The position numbers and the translations under genes were made by a program. Under the pieces are notes generated by a model. It saw only the letters and a list, made by a program, of their open reading frames with translations, ran no database searches and was not told the origin of the DNA. From Aedes albopictus (lineage: Eukaryota > Arthropoda > Insecta > Diptera > Culicidae), in the NCBI RefSeq assembly GCF_035046485.1, contig NC_085136.1, forward strand, positions 76,773,734 through 76,837,733: DNA of 64,000 nt, given 5' to 3'. Positions 35,105-44,622 of this stretch are shown in pieces. Positions within the stretch are counted from its first letter, which is position 1; each line of letters begins with the position of its first letter.

Positions 35105-37852
35105 CACCAGGAAATTTTAAGGACCTCCATGTGCTTGTTTCATTTGAATAAAACTAACCGTGAAACATCGTTCCTTCGAATGACTCTTCAGGAGTTTCTT
35201 CTGGTATTTCTGCAGCAGCTCAATTTTTATTTCTTCAAGAGCTACATCTAAGATTTCTCCAGAAGTTCCTTCTGGAATTCCTTCTTTTCAGAATTCTCCC
35301 TTCTGGGATTCCTCCAAAATTTCCTTCTAAATTCCTCTTTCTGGGGATTTCTCCTCCAAAGATTTCTGCAGAAGTTAATGCTGAGATTTTTCTGGAATTC
35401 CTTCCAAGGTTCCCCAAGAAGGTTATTCATGGGTTCTTCCAGGGTTTCTTTCTAAGATTATACCAGGAGTTTCCTCGGATATCCCTCAAGGAATTTCAAC
35501 CGGAATTTCTTCCGGGATTCCCCCAGAAGTTCATTCTGAGATTCCTCAAGAACTTCCTTCCTGGTTTCCTTTAGGAATTTCTACCAGGATTCCTTCAGGT
35601 GTTTCTTCCGGGCACTTAGATATGCATTCCGAGATTCCTCCAGGAATTTCTTCCGGGATTATTCCAGGAATTCCATTCAAAATCTTTCCAGATGTACCTT
35701 TAGGGATTCCTCCAGGATTCTTCCTTTTGAGAATTCCTCCTTCTGATTCATTCCGGAGTACCTTCTAGGATTCCTCTAAGATTTTCTCCTGGGTTTAATC
35801 AGGAACTCCTTCTGGGATCCCTCCAGAAATTCCTTCTAGGATTTCTCCAAGATCTCCTTTCGATATTCCTCTAGGAATTTGTTGCAAGATACCTCTAAGA
35901 GTTCCTTCTGAGATTCCCCAAGAATTTCTTCTTTAGATTCCCGTTTTTTTTTCTGGAAATAAATAAATAAATAAATAAAATTTCTCTAGAAGTTTCATCA
36001 GGGATTCCTTTACGAGTTTCCTCTGAGATTCCTCCAGTTCCTTTCGGAATGTCTTTGGAATTTTTTTGAACTATTGGAACTATTGGATGAAACTGAAAGG
36101 AACGATTGGAGAAAAACTGAAGGAACTCCTGTAGCAATTCGCTACAAATCTGCTGGAAATATTGCTTAAAAAGTTGTTGGAGGAATTTCTCTAGGAAGTG
36201 TTTAGGAATTGTATATGGAACTCATGATTGAATTCCAGATGGAATTCTTGGAATTCTTTCATAAGGAATTCAAACAAAAAAATCCTGGATGATTGCCATG
36301 AGGAACATCTGAGAGAATTCCAGAGGAATTCCAGAATGATCTGTAAGAATTTCATATGGAACTGCTGTAGGAATCCCGGAAGAAGTTCTAGGAGGAATTA
36401 CGGAAGGAGTTCATAAAGAAATCCCGGAATGAGTAGGATTACCGGAAGAAGTTCTCGACTGAATCCGGCAGAAGTTCTTGGAGGAACCCCGGAAAGATTT
36501 TCTGGATAAATCCCAGAAAGAATTCTTGGAGAAATCTCAGATGGAACTCCTGCAAAAATTTGGCAAAAATCGTGAATTGAATTTCTGGAGGTGTCCGGAA
36601 GAAATCCCGGAAGGAATTACTGAAGCAATCCTGTAAAGAACTTATGAAAAAATCCCGGAAGATATCACGGGTGATATTTCTGGGGGGATCTCAGATGCCA
36701 CTCCAAGTGTAATCTCAGAAGAAAATCCTGAAAGAAATTCTGGAGGAACGAATGGGAGGAACCCGTGAAGTAACTCCTGGAGGAGTCCTAGAAGCAGTTC
36801 CTGTAGGAATCCTCGAAGAAATTAATGAACAACCCCCTGGAAGAAGTTTATGGAAGAAAGATTTCCTGGATGAATCCCATAAAAAAAACTCCTGGAGCGC
36901 TTCAAATAGCAATTCCTGGAGGAATCATTGGAGGAACCTCTGGACGAAACAAAGAATTTATTCTTAAATAAATCCCAGAAGAAACTGGGAATAATCCCGG
37001 AAGGAATATGTGCTGGAATTTCGAAATGAATATCTGAGTGGACCCTGGAAGGAACACCTGAAGAAATGTCGGTTAAAATTCCAGGAGGGAGGTCCGAAAA
37101 ATTTCCTGGTGGAATCTCAGAAGAAAACTCTGGAGGAAACCCTGAAGGAACTCGTGAAAGAACCCATGCATTAGCTCCTGGAGTAATCTTAGAAGCATCT
37201 CATGGATGGATTTCTGGTAGAAGTTCTTATGTAAATCCCAAAAAAAAAATAGTTTGGAGAATCCCCGATGAATTCTTGGAAGAATTTTTAGAGGATTTAC
37301 TGCGAAACTCCAAGAACCTACTTAGGGGTCGTCCATAAATGACGTAGCATTTTAGGGGGGAGGGGGAATCTCTGATTATGCTACGAGCCATGTATTATGT
37401 ATGGGAAAATAGGCTACGAGGGGGGAAAGGGTGTCAAAAATCGTCAAAACATGCTACGTCATTTATGGACGGCCCCTTACAGAATGACACAAGATTTGCC
37501 AGAAAGAATCCTTCATAGAAGAATCCTCCATCTCCATTGAATTACCATCAAATTCCCCGTAAAGCTTTGTCCCAGTATTTCTTCTAAAACTCCACAAGGT
37601 TACCGTTGGAGTCCCAGACGAATTCATCCCACCGTATGACCGAGCCACAATCTTGGCAATGCGGGTCCCTTGAAGGAACAATGTCTCAAGGTGATTTTTA
37701 TTCGAATAAAACAAATTTTATTTTCTTACATAGCAGATTTATTATTAAACATTTCATTTATTAAGTAATATCTTCGAAAAACCTACTTGGTATTTATCTG
37801 AACAAGGAACACCAATTGTCCTGGAGGAACCCTAGAAGGGATACCCGAAGGA
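35105..37852. repeat. spacer of the inverted duplication: degenerate minisatellite in two orientations
   Basis: The left half (to about 35930) reads 'gattcctccagaaattccttctgg'; the right half (from about 36070) reads the complement 'aaggaattcctggaggaatc'. The spacer therefore continues the mirror symmetry of the arms, but much more diverged. It is interrupted by the 37325-37476 MITE and a short non-repeat patch at 37480-37810. Confidence 0.75.
37325..37476. mobile_element. 152-bp MITE, TTA duplication (PIF/Harbinger-like)
   Basis: Ends GGGG(T/C)CGTCCATAAATGACG and complement over about 28 bp, with TTA at 37322-37324 and 37477-37479. A G-rich run follows the left arm. The 3-bp TTA duplication fits PIF/Harbinger. 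Confidence 0.75.
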
Positions 37853-38838
37853 ATCTCGGAAAGAATTTCTAGAGGAATCCCAAAACTCCTGGCGGCATCC
37901 CAGAAGGAATTTTTGGAGAAATCCCAGAAGGAATCTCTGAAATAAGCAATCGTGGAAGGAGTTCCTGTGAGAATAACGGAAAAAACTCCTGGAAGAATCC
38001 CAGATAAAACCTCTTTAGAAATATCATAAAAACTGCTCTTAGGGGCTTCCGGGCTTTCAAGTTAATCCATTATTCCCACCATAAGGCCAACCGGATGCAT
38101 GCCAGAATTCCCACGGAATTCAACCAGAATTTGTCCAACAATTTCATTAGAAAAATATTTTGAATCGGAATGTTCGGCACTGCACTTTTATTCCATTAGG
38201 TATATTTAACAATTTGGTAATCATCTACTCGCATAAAACCAATCTGAATAACGGTGCGTTAGAAACTCCAACTTCCTCTTCTTCAGCGGTGAGTGATGGA
38301 AAGCTTGACCTGGATTGGTGCCGAGGTACACTATTATGGCCATCTGGATGGATGAAAGGAGAATCTTGAGGGCGGCAATCTCGCAAAGGTTCGGCATATC
38401 TAGGGTCACACTCCTTCCAGAACTTGATCGTTTGCTGGCGTCCATGTCTTCTGGGGGTGGATCTGCGCCATCGCAGTATTATAATAGAAGCTGGTAGAAT
38501 ATCCGCTTCAAATATGGTTTACCCTCATCAAATAGGTTTCGGTCACGAATATTTCCTGGTTCGGTGGAACTTGTTCGGTCAGAATGACCCAATTGGCGCT
38601 GGCTTGAAATATTCTGGGCTCGACCATCATCACTGGATCTATAACGAAATCGCGGAAGTTACAAAGCTGATGGATACGATAAAATTCCTCATTCGAATTG
38701 ATTTACTCACGCACCTCTTCCCGGACAAAACGAAAATTCGACTGAAATTCTCTAAGTCCAAACTGTAAACAACAAGGCCACGAAACGTCAGAGACTTAGA
38801 AAATTTTTCCTTAGCAACCGCAGTATGCACTGCCCTAT
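37853..38838 (-). repeat. right arm of the near-identical inverted duplication
   Basis: Reverse complement of 34117-35104. Outer end TGCCCTAT at 38838; inner homology fades at about 37853. No target duplication surrounds the pair. If intron 1 is transcribed, the two arms could pair into about 0.99 kb of double-stranded RNA closed by a 2.75-kb loop. Confidence 0.9.
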
Positions 38839-39555
38839 AGGCAGAGATATCGAAATCTAGAACATTGACATGTGGAGAGTCGACTGTATAAGAAAGCGTC
38901 AGTTATTCTTTAGACATCAGAGAACATTCATTAGAATACTGCCCTCTAATGAATGTTCTCTGGTACGAAAGGTACGAAAACTCATTACACTCAATCAAGA
39001 GAGTATTCTACATAGAGAGTTTAAAAAGTCGCTACAATACCATTTTTTATATTCAAAAACCAGTTCACAACTAAATATATAAAGCACAGATAAAGACGTA
39101 TCACTTGGAACAAATAGCGACAAAAATCATCGTCATGAAATCATTATCGCCCAATGATAACCAAGCTGTGTTACGCAAACCACTCAGTAGGTGGCGGTAG
39201 TGAGCAAACGTCAAACAAGAGCAAAAACGATACAAGCGCCGTGACCGAGCGATTTGCGAACTACGAAATATTTGGACTAACCGTTAAAAAGGGTAACAAT
39301 GAGAAGTGAGTAGAGTGAGACGTCTGTTTGTCTGTGTATAAAGCATTTGTGAATTCTAATATCAAATATAGATTTAGCATACCGAAATTGTCATAATCTG
39401 AAAAATTCAGCAAATTTGGGACAAGCTTGAGGTTTTGTCCGGTTTTTGTATGAGGATTCGCCATTGTCTTTTATCCAGCAACATAATCATAAAACTCACC
39501 ATACACGATCAGCCTCAGAATTGGTATTAAAAATGCCCGAAGAGAATACAAGCCG
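38839..39555. other. unassigned intron sequence with a possible LINE tail
   Basis: A 70-residue plus-strand frame at 38870-39082 ends FKKSLQYHFLYS, which resembles the last residues of CR1-type ORF2 proteins. This is weak evidence for a LINE 3' scrap. The rest is unassigned. Confidence 0.35.
38918..38962. other. perfect 18-bp hairpin with 9-nt loop
   Basis: CAGAGAACATTCATTAGA (38918-38935) is exactly complementary to 38945-38962 around ATACTGCCC. It stands alone, not at the centre of a larger palindrome. It could be a tiny foldback or a stem in an RNA; stem length is below that of usual microRNA precursors. Confidence 0.55.
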
Positions 39556-39559
39556 CATA

Positions 39560-39635
39560 CTGCCTATGATCGCACATCAGTCCCATATTTGCTGCGTTTC
39601 CTATTCATATGGGACAGTTATGCGACCATAGGTAG
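39560..39635 (+). mobile_element. 76-bp palindromic mini-element, second copy, CATA duplication
   Basis: Starts CTGCCTATGATCGC and ends CATAGGTAG, flanked by CATA at 39556-39559 and 39636-39639. Exactly the same length as the copy at 9036-9111 and about 85-90% identical to its reverse complement, including GTTTCCTATTCATATGGGAC. Confidence 0.8.
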
Positions 39636-39639
39636 CATA

Positions 39640-40867
39640 ACACTTTGACGTGTGCGAGAAGTCACTAATGTGATGGGCAGTGCCACTATTCGCTATCGAC
39701 ACCGTAGATATAGGCCTAAAATATGACATGTTTTTGAGGGGGTGACCCCAAACTTTTGATCGGGAGTGTATATCTTAATTGACCAAGAGTCCAAGAGAAA
39801 TTAGCTAACATTGAATTGCATTGATGATGGCAAATTCATTTTCTAGACCAACCTTGAACAAACCCCAAAAACTGACCCCATCAAACCAGAAATATCAATC
39901 AGATTGAAGATGATGCTTTCCTAACCGTTACCGCTCCAAATATGATTCGAAAATTATAGCCTCAGCCGATTGGAAAAGGTTACATTGACGTTTTTGCAAT
40001 TCAAATCTGTAGTAGATCACTAGTCCATGGCCAAATTTTAGCATTTCTTTTCGTTACTGCAAAGAAAAAACTTCCATTTCCAACCTTCAAAAATCCTCTG
40101 AAATGTGATATGCTTTGATATGGTTGGTGACCGACTATCATCGTAAAACAGGACAAAAGTTCCATTTATGGGCGGTCTCTCACATATCAGGAAAACATCA
40201 TAAAATTTTCACACCAATCCGTGCTTGCAGACACCTCTGTGACCTCCACTAAATGATAATTTGATTAGTTATACAAACTTATAAAGATGTAAATTTCCAC
40301 CGCGTCCACGGAGTCTGCGCCGGATGACAAATCATCAGCGGACAGACAGTCTTTTATCACGCAAATTGAGTCGGAACCGCGGTGACGTCTGTTCAACTTC
40401 CGACACGAATGGTTTGATATGACTACCGATTTCACGACAACGATAGATGATTTCCGTAAGGTTTCTTAGAGACTCCCCTGTTTTTCTGTTCGTCATTAGC
40501 TATGAAACATGAGTAACTTTATTTCACTGATGACTTAAGTAACTTGCTATTTATCTGCTTTCAGTGTTCCTCATTAGACATCCCTAGCAACACATTTTCA
40601 TATCTAGAGATGCTCAATCAGAAATCTTTTCAAAGAAGAAAAGCAAAATAAGCAGTAATTTAAGTTTCAGAGTGTACGTGTATTAGGAGCATGAAAAAAA
40701 GTGAAAATCATCGATTGTATCTATATAAATTATGTTTCCTAAAATCTTTAAATACTTAAGAATTAGTCATTCACGTCAATGTTCGCTGAATTGTTCACAT
40801 TTTCCACAAAAGTCCTTGCCATCAACTTATCCAAAAATGATCCACAATCATCAGCATTCGCACTTAC
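39640..40867. other. 5' part of intron 1, unassigned
   Basis: No transposon ends seen. Single-copy-looking DNA adjoining the inferred first exon; intronic regulatory elements of the cuticular gene could lie here but none is recognisable. Confidence 0.4.
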
Positions 40868-40876
40868 AATTTTCAT
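40868..40876 (-). CDS. inferred first coding exon of the cuticular protein (Met-Lys-Ile)
   Basis: ATG AAA ATT followed at once by the consensus donor GTAAGT (40867-40862). Joined in phase 0 to exon 2 at 11683, it gives MKIVLVIVCGFLGVTYA, a textbook signal peptide. Exon 2 by itself starts with VLVIVCGFLG and lacks an initiator, so a short upstream exon is required. First exons of only a few codons are usual for insect cuticular genes. A TATA box lies about 255 bp upstream of the ATG. The 29-kb distance is the only weak point. Confidence 0.7.
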
Positions 40877-41105
40877 TTCAGCTTTCACTTTCCACCGGCT
40901 CTTTTCCTCAAAATTTCACAATCCACCAACAGACTGCAGCTGCGAAGAAGAACTTTCACTTGCTCTCCTCGCGACAAACCACTTGGACGTAGGTAGGACG
41001 CTAACGATCAAGCGGAAACACGCGACACTTCCCACACACGCACTAGTTTCCCGAAAAAACGTGCTGCTGCTGTTGCTGCTAGGATCGGTTCGGCTATCAA
41101 ACTAA
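40877..41105 (-). other. inferred 5' UTR of the cuticular gene
   Basis: Lies between the likely start site about 30 bp below the TATA box and the ATG. GC-richer than the flanks, with a CAG/CAA run at 41056-41078. Contains no upstream exon-intron signals that compete with the proposed exon. Confidence 0.55.
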
Positions 41106-41130
41106 ACCAGATCGACGGCAGGAGTGGCAC

Positions 41131-41136
41131 TTTATA
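41131..41136 (-). promoter_or_regulatory. TATA box of the cuticular gene
   Basis: TATAAA on the minus strand in the context TTCTATAAAGTG. About 30 bp downstream is TTTAGTTTG, a loose match to an insect initiator. TATA promoters are usual for cuticular genes, which are switched on in pulses. Confidence 0.6.
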
Positions 41137-41580
41137 GAAATGATGATGTGCTCGATCCATCGATCGATCCCAGCGAGCAACGAACGATACCGAGACGAGA
41201 CACCGCGACAGACTGGATCTTCCTTCACGCGAAAGGCTCGGCTCGCTTGCTCGCGGTTCTATAACTGCCAAAATTGCCGAAAAACCTGATCCTCCTAATT
41301 CGGCGGCGCAAAATCGTCGCACCGTAGCAATCAGGCAGAAAAGGATGAGGCAGAACAGCAGCGTGATCGAGCGCGTGTGTGTCTGCCAGCTGGAACGATT
41401 CCACCAAAAGAAATGATAATTTGAGTAGCTTTTGGTTTGTAGATTATTGTTGGTCCAGTAGTAGGCCGATTGTTGGAAACTTTTTCGCTAATTTTGATAA
41501 AAGAGCTGTTTACAGTTCAGAAGGATTTTTTCGGCCTATCTTGATGCATAGGAAATTCCTTGCCTAAAATTAGAAAACAT
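41137..41580. other. upstream region of the cuticular gene
   Basis: About 270 bp of GC-richer DNA with CGATC-rich words (41150-41170) directly upstream of the TATA box, then AT-rich DNA. No transposon recognised until about 41590, so this is the natural place for the gene's control elements. Confidence 0.45.
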
Positions 41581-41589
41581 ATCACCATA

Positions 41590-42370
41590 TTCCATGTTGT
41601 AGGTAGATTGCACCTCGATCGCACGCCTCGATGTATATTTCCATTTGCGTCATCTAGCATAACAAGGGCCTCTAGCAGGATATGACCTCGCCGGAGCATG
41701 AAATGGCTACCCCCATTCTACGGTCCAGAAATTAAGGTCACCGACTATTACAACCGACCTTCGCCCTGTCAGCACGGTCGTCATATAGTCCAACATCTGC
41801 GGGATTTGCTTGATCCACCACCGCGGAGGCACGTAGCTACAGAAGAAGACCTCGTTTACCTTGACTAGAAGCCCTGGTAAGTAGTAGACATCAACTTCTG
41901 AACGGAGTTTTAATCCGTCGTTCATATCGCAGCCATTTTCCGGACATCTATTCGCGACCTAGTTACCACTACCAGCCAGCGGGTACGGTACTCGGTATGG
42001 GTCCGCTATGATGGCGATCCACCCCCCTATTCAACGACTTCTTGCCACAGCAGTGGCTTAGCTGCGTTACAGTTGTTCAAGATCAGGTGCATTACCTGCA
42101 CTGGTTCTTCTAGAGGCCGGGTACCTTGGGCCTCCCGTTGGGTGCTTCGCGGGTGCTTTCCCGGAACAAATAAAACACTTGGGAGAATTCGTGCAGCTTT
42201 GCGCCTTGTGGCTTTCACCACCACATAGACTACACAGCTTGCTCATGTCAGGGCCTTTACAGTCCCATGACTGTTGTTCTGGTTTCAGGCACCTGAAGGA
42301 AGCCTCCGTTGGTTCGTGTATGGTGCGTTGGCATACTGACCAGCCCACCTTGAGCTACCATACTGTATAA
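41590..42370 (-). pseudogene. R1/LOA-like LINE fragment: ORF1 zinc knuckles into ORF2 endonuclease
   Basis: Right to left: ORF1 C-terminus with gag-type CCHC knuckles (42348-42100; best is CSLCGGESHKAQSC, one damaged before it and one partial CFICSGK after it). Then the ORF2 start (LILNNCNAAKPLLWQ at 42160) and the middle of the endonuclease (VNEVFFCSYVPPRWW and VVIVGDLNFWTVEWG, 41865-41707), fading near 41600. Frameshifts between parts. Supplies the family's 5' half that the other fragments here lack. Confidence 0.75.
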
Positions 42371-43062
42371 CGAACTTTGTTACATGTAGTATCCGTCACA
42401 TGTAGGTGTAACAAGGTCACATGTGTGCCACGTCAATGAGGGTTGAAGCTGGAGTACCAGCCAGTAAGCAAGTATCAGAAGTAGTAGTAGGCAGCAGCGC
42501 TGTTATTGGTCGTGAGCTTCCCATGACGGTGAACAAGTAGGCCCTTTCATCGTCACAAGATGAAACGAGCATTCGCACACTTCATCATGTCAGGGTGCCG
42601 TTATAGTTACGCGTGAGACTGAGAGTGCGCGTGTGCGAAGCCGCAAAAAAGAATATCAACAACAGCAAATCCACGAAAATCCTTTGGACGCGCACTCCCA
42701 CTCTCATTTTGAAGCGGCACTATGGCAGCGCCGTCATTTTGCAATGATCAAGCGTCATGACGGAAACTTTCACATTATTTTGAAATTAAATTTTTCTCCT
42801 GGTCCAAGCAAATTTAGGCTAGCCGTTGTATTTAACAGATAGAGAGGACATACATTCATGCTTTGAAGGATTTAAACAATGACAAAATCCATGAATGTTG
42901 TAGTAATTGCCTTGTTTACAACCATGTCACGCTCCGTCATGACCGAAAAATGAGCGAATATTGTTAGACTCTCTTAGTCATTGTCTCCCGATTCGATGAC
43001 ATTGAGAGAGGCACTTCTGTAAAATTCGCGTGACGACCCGTGTTGACGCTGACGCTTTCCAA
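42371..43062. other. unassigned intergenic sequence
   Basis: Mixed composition with weak inverted words around 'ccgtcatgac' (42760 and 42940), possibly a decayed MITE. No gene recognised. Confidence 0.35.
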
Positions 43063-43298
43063 GCCTGGTAGCGAAGACGGCTAATAAAGACGCCCTCAAC
43101 GATTCACAGGAACATTAAAACATGATTGTGTGCGTGTGCATGTTAATACGTACACGGAAATTGTAGCATCGCACGCACACTCATTCATGATGTTGTTCCC
43201 TGAAGTCGTTCGCGGCGCTAGTGTGCTTGTAGCTCCCAAAGTATATGGAGCAAGAGGGTAGATGTCTGTCTTGTTATTAGCCGTCTTCGCTGGTAGGC
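43063..43298. mobile_element. 236-bp MITE
   Basis: Inverted ends with AGCGAAGACGGCTAATAA over about 28 bp. A second inverted pair (GGAACA...GTGTGCGTG) lies further in. Duplication not resolved. Confidence 0.65.
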
Positions 43299-43352
43299 AG
43301 TGCAGCACCGGTTGAGGATGCGCAGATGACTAGCGCAGACCTCACGCCGGCG

Positions 43353-43696
43353 CACGCTATGTCTGAACCAACAGATTATAAAAATTGAATGTACATCGGG
43401 TTTCCTTCCATAAAACATCAGTATTTAAGCTATATTTTCATTTGCAGAAGGTTTCAAAATATTCTATCGGGGAAATTTTGATTTTTCCATCTTTTTGGCC
43501 GTTTTTCATACAAATTTGCTTGAAATCCTCATTTTCGGTCAATTTCTCTCCCATACAAAATGTATGGAAAAATTTTCACCGATAGAATATTTTAAAACCT
43601 TCTGCAAATGAAAATATAGCTTGAATACTGATGTTTTATGGAAAGAAACCCGATGTACATTCAATTTTTATAATCTGCTGGTTCAGACATAGCGTG
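43353..43696. mobile_element. 344-bp palindromic element, Transib-like ends and CGGCG duplication
   Basis: Begins CACGCTATGTCTGAACCAAC and ends with the near-exact complement. Arms of about 135 bp are close to identical. CGGCG is repeated at 43348-43352 and 43697-43701. CAC tip plus 5-bp CGNCG duplication is the Transib pattern, seen here a second time with an unrelated interior. No transposase. Confidence 0.78.
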
Positions 43697-43704
43697 CGGC
43701 GCTG

Positions 43705-44040
43705 AACCGCCGAAGGCTGAAGGCTTTCAAAAGTGTTGGTAGTCGCCGAGCATCTCAACGAGCTGATCGGTTGGTTGCACGAGCGGGCGGAGCAACATCA
43801 GCAAGGACCTCAAGCAAGGTTTGCTGAAGCTCCCAAAGTCGGTGGCCCTGGCCAACCCACCGCCCCACGGCTCAAGCTGCATGGGCGAAACCTGTTAAAG
43901 GAGAAGGGGGGGTTGGGTTGGCAAGAAGCGCCCGGCAGAAATTGGTGGAACTTCAAAGAGGAGGAATGGGACGATCAACGCGAGCAACGAGGCTCCCAAG
44001 CCGGTTCTATGGCAAAAGATCGAAAGTCATAAGGTCGACG
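43705..44040 (+). pseudogene. R1/LOA-like LINE ORF1 fragment
   Basis: Frame reading VVAEHLNELIGWLHERAEQ (43734-43790), then a shifted frame with KDLKQGL-type residues and further decayed Gln/Lys/Arg-rich sequence to about 44030. Low-complexity, helical content matches ORF1 of the same LINE family. It lies directly right of the Transib-like element, which may have landed in it. Confidence 0.55.
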
Positions 44041-44190
44041 GTCAAAAGGTCGAAAGGACAAAGGGTCGATGGGTCAAAAGGTCGAAAACTAGGACAAAAG
44101 GTCTAAAATATGTGGTTAAAAGTTCGAAATTTCAAAAAAATGACAAGGATAAAATGTTCAAAGGAAAATGGTTCAAAGCTCGAAGGCTGT
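43990..44190. repeat. simple repeat, GTCAAAAGGTCGAAA type
   Basis: Around twelve imperfect units of 'ggtcgaaag/ggtcaaaag', about 15 bp period, fading to the right. Confidence 0.75.
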
Positions 44191-44620
44191 AGTTAAATAG
44201 TACAACTGTAGTTAATACAACTGAAAGTACCAGAATTCGTTAGTTGCGAGAAGCGGATTTCAAATTTATTCAAGCGCCTGCAGCGCGATGATGTACGCCA
44301 TAATTTTTATTCGCAATCCGTCACTCATAATCAATATGAATATTCGGATGGAATAAAAAAAATGGTCAAAACAAATAGAAACATTACGTATAAAGTACAA
44401 AACATGCAGTGTTTATAATAGGTACATTGAACGAAAAAAAAAAATAAATAAAACGTAACTTTGGTATCTGCATTTTTTATATTTTTATAAATCCTCGAAG
44501 TCGATCTGATTGGAAATATCTAAATTCAAATTTATAATAATCGTTGTGATAGTATAACTCGAAAAAACTACTTATTTTTTATGAGGGTGAAATATTATTA
44601 ACATTTATATTATTAGTAAG
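44191..44620. other. unassigned AT-rich sequence
   Basis: Very AT-rich, with an A-run at 44435-44460. No feature seen. Confidence 0.35.
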
Positions 44621-44622
44621 TA

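Larger units (their letters stand above)
11684..40867 (-). other. intron 1 of the cuticular gene, 29,184 bp, filled with transposons
   Basis: Donor GTAAGT (40867-40862) and acceptor TCTCTACAG (11692-11684) are both good matches to the splice consensus, and both sides are in phase 0. Nothing between them resembles another host exon. The content is LINE remnants, MITEs, one intact LINE, degenerate minisatellites and a long inverted duplication. Such length is common for mosquito first introns. The pairing of these two sites is inferred, not proven by a transcript. Confidence 0.72.

Noticed and set aside
37869..38060. Hydrophobic 63-codon frame suggesting a membrane peptide (also 34895-35251)
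   Set aside because: It is a reading of the TTCCTCC-type degenerate minisatellite, which yields Phe/Leu/Pro-rich frames wherever it occurs.
40740..41105. Plus-strand frames of 86 and 108 codons
   Set aside because: They overlap the inferred 5' UTR and start of the cuticular gene on the other strand and show no family resemblance.
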